Source: Eubacteriales bacterium (GTDB lineage: Bacteria > Bacillota > Clostridia > Christensenellales > SZUA-584). Taken from it: a stretch of DNA of 21,562 bases. Made by a program: the position numbers and the translations under genes. Within the stretch, counting starts at the first letter, position 1, and each line of letters starts with the position of its first letter. Positions 14,471-21,562 of this stretch are shown piece by piece. The stretch spans positions 1 through 21,562 of the forward strand of contig JAQTSP010000008.1 in assembly GCA_028711205.1 (NCBI GenBank), in the 5' to 3' direction. The notes beneath the pieces are model-generated. The model was not told where the DNA came from. It saw nothing but the letters and a program-made list of their open reading frames with translations, and searched no databases.

Positions 14471-15478
14471 TTATATAATCCTCTTTCTGTCCCCCAAAAC
14501 AGCAAGTATGATTATTAAACCTTTTACGATCTGCTGATAAAACGTCTGAACATCGAGCATATCCATACCCTGCTGTATAATAACCAGTATGAAAGCGCCA
14601 ACGACCGACGACCATACCTTTCCGATGCCGCCGTTGAAACTGACGCCACCGATAATACAACCGGCAATTGCGTCCAGTTCGTACGCATTGCCAAACGCAG
14701 GAGGCGCGGATTTCAGACGCGATACGGAAAGCGTTCCGGCCAGCCCGACAAGGCTGCCGGCCAGTACATACGCCTTCAATTTTACCGCATCAACATTGAT
14801 ACCGGCAGCGAGCGCTGCCGATTCATTTCCGCCTATCGCATAAATGTAGCGTCCAAAACGCCGCTTCTTCAATATGAACGAGACCAGAAGTACAACGCCT
14901 ATATAGAAAAACACCGTATTGCTGATGTGAAGCCCTGCCGATTCGGAAAGCGTAAGCTTCCCGGCGCCGATCCCGGTAAACGAATCCAACAATTTGGCGA
15001 CCGGCATACCCTGAGACAGTATATATGCAAGCCCTCTCGCAATCGTCATCGATCCCAAAGTCACGATAAACGGCGGTATCTTTCCTTTTGCGATGATCAG
15101 TCCGTTGAAAACGCCAAACGCCGTGCCCATCAATATGCCGGCCAGCAGAGCAATCCATACCGGGTCGATACCAAAGCTTGATGCAAACGCCATCCACTGC
15201 GGATTGGCCTCGCTGACCATCAGCGCTCCAAAAACACCCGATACGGCCATAACTGAACCAACCGACAAGTCGATACATCCCATGATGATCAGCATGCACA
15301 TCGCGACCGTTGTGATACCGATACATGAAACCTGCTTTAATATCAGAAACAGGTTGTTTAATGTGAAAAAGGTTTCGGTAACAAATCCGAGCACAATGAC
15401 GATCACAAGGAATCCAAACAATATAGCGTATTTTTGAAGGATACCCTTCCCTTTTTGCATGATTTCTTTAAAATTCAT
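14471..15478 (-). CDS. Ribose-type ABC transporter permease (RbsC family)
   Basis: This 335-residue integral membrane protein has about 8-10 hydrophobic segments and is the channel subunit of a carbohydrate (CUT2) importer. Family landmarks are GCIDLSVGSVMAVSGVFGAL near residues 67-86, PPFIVTLGSMTIARGLAYIL near 134-153, YAIGGNESAALAAGINV in the loop that contacts the ATPase, and IAGCIIGGVSFNGGIGKVW near the C-terminus. A GAGG lies 8 bases before the ATG at 15478. It is last in the operon, 30 bases after the ATPase gene, and a terminator follows. CUT2 permeases work as homodimers, which fits a single permease gene. The sugar cannot be told from the sequence, so no rbs symbol is given. Confidence 0.93.
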   Translation of the reverse strand: MNFKEIMQKGKGILQKYAILFGFLVIVIVLGFVTETFFTLNNLFLILKQVSCIGITTVAMCMLIIMGCIDLSVGSVMAVSGVFGALMVSEANPQWMAFASSFGIDPVWIALLAGILMGTAFGVFNGLIIAKGKIPPFIVTLGSMTIARGLAYILSQGMPVAKLLDSFTGIGAGKLTLSESAGLHISNTVFFYIGVVLLVSFILKKRRFGRYIYAIGGNESAALAAGINVDAVKLKAYVLAGSLVGLAGTLSVSRLKSAPPAFGNAYELDAIAGCIIGGVSFNGGIGKVWSSVVGAFILVIIQQGMDMLDVQTFYQQIVKGLIIILAVLGDRKRII

Positions 15479-15508
15479 AGTGACAACCTCTACCCTCTCA
15501 TTCTTATA

Positions 15509-16999
15509 TTATTGATTCCTGCCCATTGCGTATCTCAGCACAGACTGCTGGTCGGCCTCGGCACGCGTTAATTCTCCGCTCAACCTTCCTTCATGCAAAA
15601 CGATGATCCTGTCGCTGATGCCGATAACCTCGGGCATCTCGGACGATATCATAATAATCGCCTTGCCCTGATTCGCAAGCTTTGACATCAACGCATGTAT
15701 GTCGGCTTTCGTTTTCACATCGATACCACGCGTCGGCTCATCCATGATGATGATGTCCGGATCCGAGAACAGCGTACGTGAAACAACCACTTTCTGCTGA
15801 TTACCGCCGCTTAACGCCGATACGACCTGGCTTTCATCTTTCATCTTGATTTCCAATATTTTTGAGAATGTCTCGACACTCTTTTTTTCTTTTTTCTTAC
15901 TGATATAAAACGCTATCATGCATTTTTTCAGATTTGTCAGGAGTATGTTCTCCTTGACCGACAGTTTCAGTATAAGTCCTGTCTTCGTGCGGTCCTCTGG
16001 GACCATCATAATGCCGTGCCTGATCGCATCCTTCGGATGTTTAATGCTGACTTTTTTACCTTTTACAAAGATTTCGCCGCGGTCGATCCGTCTCATTCCG
16101 AAGATGCTCTCGGCAAGCTCCGTCCTGCCCGCTCCCATCAGCCCCGCGACCCCCAGTATCTCGCCTTTTCGCAGATAGAAGCTGATATCTTCAAAATTCC
16201 CCTTTCGCGACAGATTTTTGACCTCAAGCACCTTCTCTTTGATTTCCGCTTCCTCTTTGGGATACATTTCGGTGATCTGTCTGTTGACCATCATCATGAT
16301 AAGCTGGTCGATATCGATGTTATCCACAAGGTCAGAGCCGATCAGGTTTCCGTCCCGAAGCACGGTGATCCTGTCGCAGAACCTGTATATTTCGTCGATT
16401 TTGTGGGAAATAAACACCACAGTTTTACCGTCGGCGGCCAGTTCTTTAACGATCCTGTACAGATTATCGATCTCATTGTTGGAAAGCGCCGATGTCGGCT
16501 CATCCATGATGATGATATCCGCATCGTATGACAGCGCTTTTGCAATCTCGATAAGCTGTATTTTTGCAACGGTTAATGTACTCACATCGACTTTTGAGTC
16601 GATATCGACACCAATCCTTTTTAGAATATTCTTCGTGTCCTGATGCATCTTTTTATAGTCAACAGAATGGAACTTGGTATAGGGCTCACGTCCAAGAAAA
16701 ATATTATCCGCGACTGTCATATGTGCAACTGAATTAAATTCCTGAAATATCATCGATATGCCGTAGTTCAAGGCGTCTTTCATGCAGTTGAACACCTTTT
16801 TTTCTCCATTTAAGAATATTACTCCGCTGTCAGGCCTGTGCATACCGATCAATATTTTCATAAGCGTCGATTTCCCGGCGCCGTTCTCACCGACAAGCGC
16901 ATGCACTTCACCTTTCTTCAGACTAAAAGAAACGGCCTTTAAAGCTTCAACACCGCCGAATCGTTTTGAAATATCCTTCATTTCCAGTAAATCACTCAT
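15509..16999 (-). CDS. Ribose-type ABC transporter ATPase, two fused domains (RbsA family)
   Basis: This 496-residue protein energises CUT2 import with two tandem nucleotide-binding domains. Domain 1 (about 1-240) has Walker A GENGAGKS at 37-44, a relaxed signature LTVAKIQLIEIAKALS and Walker B IIIMDEPTSAL. Domain 2 (about 255-496) has the family's usual degenerate Walker A GLMGAGRTE, signature LSGGNQQKVVVSRTL and Walker B IIIMDEPTRGID. Length and asymmetry of the two sites are normal for RbsA/MglA/XylG. The ATG at 16999 has GGAG 6 bases upstream. It lies between the binding protein and the permease, separated from the former by two hairpins that may lower its expression relative to the binding protein. 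Confidence 0.95.
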   Translation of the reverse strand: MSDLLEMKDISKRFGGVEALKAVSFSLKKGEVHALVGENGAGKSTLMKILIGMHRPDSGVIFLNGEKKVFNCMKDALNYGISMIFQEFNSVAHMTVADNIFLGREPYTKFHSVDYKKMHQDTKNILKRIGVDIDSKVDVSTLTVAKIQLIEIAKALSYDADIIIMDEPTSALSNNEIDNLYRIVKELAADGKTVVFISHKIDEIYRFCDRITVLRDGNLIGSDLVDNIDIDQLIMMMVNRQITEMYPKEEAEIKEKVLEVKNLSRKGNFEDISFYLRKGEILGVAGLMGAGRTELAESIFGMRRIDRGEIFVKGKKVSIKHPKDAIRHGIMMVPEDRTKTGLILKLSVKENILLTNLKKCMIAFYISKKKEKKSVETFSKILEIKMKDESQVVSALSGGNQQKVVVSRTLFSDPDIIIMDEPTRGIDVKTKADIHALMSKLANQGKAIIMISSEMPEVIGISDRIIVLHEGRLSGELTRAEADQQSVLRYAMGRNQ

Positions 17000-17016
17000 A
17001 ATCTGCTCCAGTCCTT

Positions 17017-17080
17017 AGGGGACACCCCTTTTTATTGGTTTTCATGCAAAGCAGGCCTGGACCCGCCTTGCATGAAAACC
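17017..17080 (-). promoter_or_regulatory. Two hairpins between binding-protein and ATPase genes
   Basis: The main structure is a perfect 13-base inverted repeat, GGTTTTCATGCAA (17037-17049) with TTGCATGAAAACC (17068-17080), around an 18-base GC-rich centre. A smaller stem AGGGG/CCCCT with a 3-base loop follows at 17017-17029. They occupy most of the 88-base gap after the solute-binding protein gene. In many ABC operons such a hairpin protects the upstream message from 3' decay or causes partial termination, giving more binding protein than membrane subunits. The structure is seen; that function is inferred. Confidence 0.7.
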
Positions 17081-17087
17081 ATGCTGC

Positions 17088-18149
17088 TTAGAAGTATTCA
17101 GCGGCCAGCGCGTTTCTTTCTTCGATCTTAGTCAGATAACTCTCATAATTGTCTACAGAACACACTTCATATGGTATCATATAGTCCTCAACGCCGATGT
17201 TGTTTGCAGCGTCAATTGCAATACGCACCGAATGATACCCCTGGCCAACACCGTCCTGCCATATCGAGCTGTCGACTGTACCTTCCGCAATATAGGCCAT
17301 GATGTCATCTGTGCAGTCCATACCGGTTAATAAGATTTCCCCGAGAAGGCCGGCATCTTCCACCGCCACATAAGCGCCAACAAGCTGGCAGTCCGCTTCG
17401 CAGAGTATTGCGTCGAATTCTTTACCGGATGCAAGCCAATTTTCAACGAGCTGCATCGTTTCGTCGCCTGACCAGTTGCCTGTATCATAAGCGACCAGTT
17501 CAACGCCGGGATGCTCGTCCAAAACTTCAAGATAACCCTGTTCACGGCCAACCTGGGCAGAGTGACCGATGACGGCGTTGACATAACCGACTTTACAATC
17601 TTCGCCGCAGACTTCAATAACCCTCTCCATCTGGATCCTGCCTGACTCAACATCGTCTGAACCCACATGTGCCGAAACATAATCGCTGTTGACCGTCGTA
17701 TTGACCGTGATCACGGGAATCCCGGCTTCTTCGCACGCATCCACCGCGGGAGCGCTGGCATCGGGATCGACCGGGTTCAGAACGAGCGCATCAATGCCTT
17801 CCTGTATCAGCGTCTCAACCTGCGTGCATTGTTTGGTTGCGTCGTCATCCGCGTATACAACGTCAATCTCAACAATGTCGGGGTTTTCTTCGGCATACTG
17901 GAACATACCCGAAACGACGTACTGCATGAATGTGCTCTGATTACCCTGGATCGAACAGCCAATCAACACCGGTTCAGCTGTGTCAGCCGTATCAGCCGTA
18001 TCTGTATCGGTCGTGTCCGAAGCGGTATCGGCTACCGTTTCATCGGTGGTGTCTGTGCTCGTATCCGCCGTATCTCCACAACCGGTAAATACGACCGCCA
18101 GCGCAAGTGCGAGAACAAACAATAACGCGATCCTTGCTTTTTTTCTCAT
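17088..18149 (-). CDS. Sugar ABC transporter substrate-binding lipoprotein (RbsB-like)
   Basis: This 353-residue protein captures the substrate outside the cell. It has a lipoprotein signal peptide: basic MRKKAR, a hydrophobic core and a lipobox ending VFTGC with the lipidated Cys at 24. Residues 25-59 are a Thr/Asp/Ala repeat linker (DTADT, DTTDTDTADTADTAE). The periplasmic-binding-protein type I fold (Peripla_BP_4) follows from about 60: IGCSIQGNQSTFMQYVVSGM, then ALVLNPVDPDASAPAVDACEEAGIPV-type hinge residues. The frame continues 15 codons upstream to 18194, but ATG 18149 has AGGAGG 7 bases before it and gives a proper signal peptide; ATG 18152 is also possible. Ligand specificity is unknown; ribose, xylose or a polyol-like ligand are all possible. 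Confidence 0.92.
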   Translation of the reverse strand: MRKKARIALLFVLALALAVVFTGCGDTADTSTDTTDETVADTASDTTDTDTADTADTAEPVLIGCSIQGNQSTFMQYVVSGMFQYAEENPDIVEIDVVYADDDATKQCTQVETLIQEGIDALVLNPVDPDASAPAVDACEEAGIPVITVNTTVNSDYVSAHVGSDDVESGRIQMERVIEVCGEDCKVGYVNAVIGHSAQVGREQGYLEVLDEHPGVELVAYDTGNWSGDETMQLVENWLASGKEFDAILCEADCQLVGAYVAVEDAGLLGEILLTGMDCTDDIMAYIAEGTVDSSIWQDGVGQGYHSVRIAIDAANNIGVEDYMIPYEVCSVDNYESYLTKIEERNALAAEYF

Positions 18150-18211
18150 CATCTTTCCTCCTATACTTTTATTATTCGTACGTCTGCCGTACAAAACCTA
18201 TCGCATCGGGC

Positions 18212-18715
18212 TTAAACGCCAAACTTTATCGCCCGGTTCAATTCTTTAAAATGTATGTCGGTTAAAATGGTTTTGTCTTTTGCGAATGACGTGTTTGCCC
18301 GAAATATCACCAGCATCATGCTGCTCTCGCCATAGCTGAGCGGCAGCGCGTGCCAGATGCCCGGTTTCATAATAACGCCGCTGCCCTTAGCAACACGAAA
18401 GCTGCGTATCGTATTTTCATCCGGCCTGTTGTCCTGCATACCAGCTACCGTCACGACGATATCTCCGTCAAGCGCGACGAGTATTTCTTCCGTATACCTG
18501 TGCTGCTCCATTTCACCAATCGCTTTATCAAGGCCCTTCTTTGTTCGGAGAAACGAGCAAACGTGTTTTCCCTCTGGATAAAATTCTGCAACGCCGTCCC
18601 AGTAATCATGATTTTCGCTGCTGCCGGACAATACCGCTTCGCTGATGCCGATGACTTCACCGTACGGGCGAAAAGCATCTTTTGTCATCGCTTCTACCGC
18701 CAATAGCATATTCAT
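18212..18715 (-). CDS. Ureidoglycolate lyase (AllA)-like cupin protein
   Basis: This 167-residue cytosolic protein has a cupin fold pattern resembling the ureidoglycolate lyase family (PF04115). Features are the N-terminal FRPYGEVIG, YWDGVAEFYPEG, the central MEQHRYTEEILVALDGDIVV, a Gly turn (AKGSGVIMKPGIWHALPL) and the late strand MMLVIFRANTS. AllA converts ureidoglycolate to glyoxylate and urea, but no other allantoin genes are here, and the neighbours are a sugar kinase and a sugar transporter. A related role on a sugar-acid or lactone intermediate, or a small-molecule binding role, is more likely in context; this is inference. The ATG at 18715 has AGGA 8 bases upstream. It stands 20 bases after the kinase gene. 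Confidence 0.7.
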   Translation of the reverse strand: MNMLLAVEAMTKDAFRPYGEVIGISEAVLSGSSENHDYWDGVAEFYPEGKHVCSFLRTKKGLDKAIGEMEQHRYTEEILVALDGDIVVTVAGMQDNRPDENTIRSFRVAKGSGVIMKPGIWHALPLSYGESSMMLVIFRANTSFAKDKTILTDIHFKELNRAIKFGV

Positions 18716-18735
18716 ATCATTATTCCTAACTGTTA

Positions 18736-20241
18736 TTATTTAAACTTCGTATACAGGGTGTCGAGCAGGCCATACGCCATAACATACCGCTGATAAACGG
18801 CCTGCGTTTCCTGCTGATGGCCGTCGGGGGATACGCGCCTTATATCGGCATGGCTGAAAAACGCATCGATAAGCTTGTGTTTTTCGAGGCCCATGCCGAT
18901 CGCCGCCATCATCGCCGCGCCCGTACAGGCGTCTGCTTCCGGCGTGATCAGCAGTTCTTTGTCAAGAAGGTTTGCAATCATCTGTGTCCAAAGCCGGCTC
19001 CTGCTGCCGCCGCCTGTCACGACACAGCGTTCTATTTCGACGCCGCCAAACTGCTTGAGGCCTGTCATCGCGTCTTTGAGTGCAAATGCGGCACCCTCCA
19101 TTGCGGCTCTGATAAAATGCCCCAGCGTATGCGCCGGCGATATGCCGATGAATGCACCCTTGATATGAGATTTCCAGTACGGCGCCGCGTTGATGAACGG
19201 ACAGAACACAATGCCTTCCGAACCAATCGGGATTTTTTCAGCTTCACTGCCAAGCCTTTCAAACGTGTTGCCGTTGAGCTCTTCGCTCACGATACCATTG
19301 GCAAACGTGTCCCTGACCCATCTTAAAACACCGCCAAACGCCTGTGTCATCCCCTGAATCAGCCAGATACCGTCCCGATAATAACCGCTGCACGGGCCGT
19401 TTAGATTCGGATCGAGGATCGGTTTTTTAACCGGTACAGTAATCGCCGCGCCCGAGCCAAGACGCATCATGCATTGCCCGGCTTCGAATGTACCCGATGC
19501 GAAATTCTCGCATCCAAGGTCGCCTGAACCCGCGACGACCGGCGTTCCCTCAAGCAATCCTGTTTCGATCGCCGCCCGCTTTGTCACCCTTCCGGTAATC
19601 TGTGTCGAATAATAGATATCCGGCAGCATGCGTATATCGATCCCCAGCTCGCCCAGTATCTCATGTGACCACTGATTCTTTCGAATATCGTGCATCAGCG
19701 TGCCGGACGCATCATTGCAGTCTGTCGCAAATTCTCCGGTCAGCCTGTATCGAATGTAATCCTTACTCAAGACGATCTTGTCGATCTCAGCATAGCACTC
19801 AGGCTCGTGCTTTTTGACCCATAAAAGTTTGGGCAGCGTAAATTGCTGATTGACCGGATTGCATGTGATTTCGTTTATCTTTTGACCCATCGCGTCCTTG
19901 AGTTCATTGGCTTCAACGATGTTTCTTTTATCAAGCCACATGATCACAGGGCGCACGGGATTGCCGTTTCTGTTAAGGCCAAGCAGACTGACCATCTGGC
20001 CGCTGAGTCCGACCGAGACGATTTTCTCCTTTTTGACACAGCCATTTTCCATACAGGCCCTGATCGCTTCAACGGCCGCCGCATACCACTTTTCGGCATC
20101 GATCTCTATCCATTCCCCGCCGTGTTTATAGTCAAGAAAATACTCAACGGTCGCCGCGCCGACGATATTCGCGGAAGCGTCCAGCAAAACCGCCTTGCAA
20201 CTGCTCGTTCCGATGTCAATGCCAAGAAAATACTTGCCCAT
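18736..20241 (-). CDS. FGGY-family carbohydrate kinase (xylulokinase-like)
   Basis: This 501-residue protein is an ATP-dependent sugar kinase of the FGGY family (xylulose, gluconate, ribulose, glycerol and related kinases). It has the N-terminal phosphate-binding motif FLGIDIGTSSCKAVLLD (6-21), GLSGQMVSLLGL (78-89), PVIMWLDKR (98-106), the catalytic Asp 241 in GSGDLGCEN, and the C-terminal signature VTGGGSRSRLWTQMIAN (408-424). Typical xylulokinases read GQMHG where this reads GQMVS, so the substrate may differ from D-xylulose. GGGAGG lies 9 bases before the ATG. The gene follows the Fe-S protein gene by 27 bases. The kinase probably phosphorylates the imported or oxidised sugar to trap it for catabolism. 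Confidence 0.9.
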   Translation of the reverse strand: MGKYFLGIDIGTSSCKAVLLDASANIVGAATVEYFLDYKHGGEWIEIDAEKWYAAAVEAIRACMENGCVKKEKIVSVGLSGQMVSLLGLNRNGNPVRPVIMWLDKRNIVEANELKDAMGQKINEITCNPVNQQFTLPKLLWVKKHEPECYAEIDKIVLSKDYIRYRLTGEFATDCNDASGTLMHDIRKNQWSHEILGELGIDIRMLPDIYYSTQITGRVTKRAAIETGLLEGTPVVAGSGDLGCENFASGTFEAGQCMMRLGSGAAITVPVKKPILDPNLNGPCSGYYRDGIWLIQGMTQAFGGVLRWVRDTFANGIVSEELNGNTFERLGSEAEKIPIGSEGIVFCPFINAAPYWKSHIKGAFIGISPAHTLGHFIRAAMEGAAFALKDAMTGLKQFGGVEIERCVVTGGGSRSRLWTQMIANLLDKELLITPEADACTGAAMMAAIGMGLEKHKLIDAFFSHADIRRVSPDGHQQETQAVYQRYVMAYGLLDTLYTKFK

Positions 20242-20268
20242 ACTGATAAGCCTCCCTCAAATTGTGCC

Positions 20269-21312
20269 TCATGAAGCGACAGATAATATCAGATCCAGAA
20301 ACTTGACCACCTTCAGATCGGGATCGCACTCCTTAAAATTATCATAGCAATGGCTGCAAGACACCAGCACCCTGTCTGCACCAGTCGCCGTTATCTCGTC
20401 TATACGGCGTTTTGTGATTTTTTTCTGAATATCTTTCGCCGTTATTTTCAGCGCCGATCCGCCGCAGCACTTCGCATCCTTTTTGTTCCATCTCGTCTCA
20501 AAAACTTTTATTCCCGCGGCATCGAGTATGCCCCTGACTGCCGTCTCTTCCGGCATGTTGCGCACGAGGCGGCACGGATCGTGGTATGTCACGCTTTCCC
20601 CCGCTTTGCCGAACTTTAAGCGGCCGGCCTCAACGAGACTCAAGACAAACTCCGTCAGCGCCGTATACTTTTTGCCGGCGGTATTCTTATTAAGCAGGCT
20701 CCACAGATGCGGTGAATCGACCACAACGGTATCGACATTCTGATTTTCCGAAAAACGATTGATGCGGCCAATATACTGCCTGCTGACGCTGCGCATGCCG
20801 ATCTCGTCAAGCAGCGCACTGTCGTACCGGCCCTCGCAAATCACGAGCACGTCAATCCCGGCCTTTTGCGCAAGCACCTCGAAATTAGCCGCGTTCTCTT
20901 TATCTGAAGTGATAAACACCGTTTTCTTATCGGACGGTATCAGCGCGGTCACGCGCTCCTCATCACCCCAGACGCAGTCCTTTTGTATGTCTTCTCCAAA
21001 GGCTTTGATCTCCTCCGGCAAGACACCCGCTTCGCATATATCCGCCCTTGCCGCTCTGATGGCGGCGGGTATGTCCGTATCGTCAAAACCGCACTGTGTG
21101 CAGAGGCCGCAGAGGCAACATTCATAGATCCGGTTGACGACGTTTTTTTCGAGCGTTCTCGAACCGTTGCAAAGAAGCGACAGCACCAGCATTTTCCCTC
21201 TCGGCGTATTCGTTTCGATACCTGTCTCACGCGAAACCGAACAGATGAAATTGGCCATCGGGCAGTTGCGCCACTCGTCGATCGTTTTGATGTGTTCCAA
21301 TGAGTTTTTCAT
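20269..21312 (-). CDS. CCG-domain Fe-S oxidoreductase subunit (GlcF/GlpC/HdrB-like)
   Basis: This 347-residue protein resembles electron-transfer subunits that partner FAD-linked 2-hydroxyacid dehydrogenases. The N-terminal ferredoxin-like part is unusual. Where GlcF has CxxCxxCxxxCP, residues 17-40 have only C17 and C24 before the conserved TPRGKM. The second cluster site is C65, C68, C71, C74 in CCLCGLCTQCG. The first CCG repeat (about 125-215) has lost its cysteines, while the second is intact: HDPCRLVRN (C247), KCCGGS (C282/C283) and CSHC (C319/C322). It would pass electrons from the flavin subunit to the respiratory chain or another acceptor. Its ATG overlaps the stop of the upstream oxidase fragment (ATGA), indicating coupled synthesis of the two subunits. 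Confidence 0.83.
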   Translation of the reverse strand: MKNSLEHIKTIDEWRNCPMANFICSVSRETGIETNTPRGKMLVLSLLCNGSRTLEKNVVNRIYECCLCGLCTQCGFDDTDIPAAIRAARADICEAGVLPEEIKAFGEDIQKDCVWGDEERVTALIPSDKKTVFITSDKENAANFEVLAQKAGIDVLVICEGRYDSALLDEIGMRSVSRQYIGRINRFSENQNVDTVVVDSPHLWSLLNKNTAGKKYTALTEFVLSLVEAGRLKFGKAGESVTYHDPCRLVRNMPEETAVRGILDAAGIKVFETRWNKKDAKCCGGSALKITAKDIQKKITKRRIDEITATGADRVLVSCSHCYDNFKECDPDLKVVKFLDLILSVAS

Positions 21313-21562
21313 TTGCCTGTCACTCCTAACTTGCCAATATTCATGATTCTGTTGGGATCAAACGCTTTTTTGATCATCTCAAGCACGTCAAACGCCTCGC
21401 CGTACTGAACACGCATGTATTTGGCCAGCTGTATGCCGATGCCGTGATGCTCGTTTAACACACCGCCGTTTTCAAGCACTGCTTTAAGGCCGGCTTCCCA
21501 TATGCGGTTATTGAGTTCAAACCCTTCCTGCGTAAACATTTAAAATATTATCCCTTTGTAGC
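21309..21562 (-). CDS. FAD-linked oxidase (GlcD-like), C-terminal part, probably interrupted by an in-frame stop
   Basis: The last 76 codons (ATG at 21539) encode the end of a VAO/PCMH-family FAD-linked oxidase: NGGVLNEHHGIG with the catalytic-region His residues, and AFDPNRIMNIGKLG, the conserved C-terminus of GlcD and D-lactate/2-hydroxyglutarate dehydrogenases. Whole proteins are about 450-550 residues, so 76 is only a tail. Just upstream, in the same frame, is TAA (21542-21540), and before it Y-K-G-I-I-F up to the window edge, which resembles the strand normally preceding this tail. A single change, AAA to TAA, would explain it. Either the gene is a recent pseudogene, or the assembly has an error, or a separate short gene is made. 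Identity of the domain is firm; the break needs the upstream sequence. Confidence 0.72.

Noticed and set aside
1..21562. CRISPR array, insertion sequence, rRNA or known riboswitch
   Set aside because: No regularly spaced repeats, transposase-like frames, rRNA-like sequence or recognisable riboswitch core were found on either strand by eye.

Overview
The window looks like chromosomal DNA from a motile, Gram-positive, probably anaerobic member of the Bacillota (class Clostridia). The evidence is the AGGAGG-type ribosome binding sites, a CheC plus CheD chemotaxis system, a YaaR-family gene and a free-standing FlhB C-domain gene in a flagellar cluster, a lipobox on the solute-binding protein, and moderate GC content. 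The species cannot be named from sequence alone. No plasmid, phage or CRISPR genes are visible. One truncated tRNA-Ser sequence hints at an old integration or rearrangement point.

Left 9.2 kb, minus strand: a flagellar and chemotaxis operon, read right to left. It contains a FliK-like hook-length protein (7510-9156), an FlhB C-domain homologue (7220-7513), a putative cysteine peptidase with an export-like N-terminus (6250-7182), the filament cap FliD, its chaperone FliS, a FliT/FlgN-type chaperone, a YaaR-family protein, CheW, a three-HAMP chemoreceptor and the start of CheR (cut by the window edge). Short gaps and ATGA overlaps indicate co-transcription. A sigma-D-like promoter may also start transcripts just upstream of cheW, and a strong hairpin separates the receptor gene from cheR.

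9.36-14.03 kb, plus strand: a divergent chemotaxis operon, cheC-cheD-cheY-cheA, followed by an HD-GYP cyclic-di-GMP phosphodiesterase gene. The two operons share a 200-base AT-rich intergenic region with candidate sigma-D-type promoters. Together they cover signal input (receptor, CheW, CheA), output (CheY), adaptation (CheR, CheD), dephosphorylation (CheC), and filament and hook assembly. CheB is not in the window.

14.03-14.47 kb is non-coding. It holds a stem-loop downstream of the HD-GYP gene, the 3' part of a class II tRNA-Ser with a damaged T arm, and the terminator of the operon coming from the right.

14.47-21.56 kb, minus strand: a carbohydrate or sugar-acid uptake and catabolism operon. 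Read right to left it encodes the C-terminus of a GlcD-like FAD-linked oxidase (apparently interrupted by a stop codon), a CCG-type Fe-S protein (GlcF-like), an FGGY sugar kinase, an AllA (ureidoglycolate lyase)-like cupin, and a complete ribose-type ABC importer (lipoprotein, double ATPase, permease). The gene set suggests import of a sugar, polyol or sugar acid, flavin-dependent oxidation of a hydroxy-acid or alcohol group, and phosphorylation. The substrate is not known.
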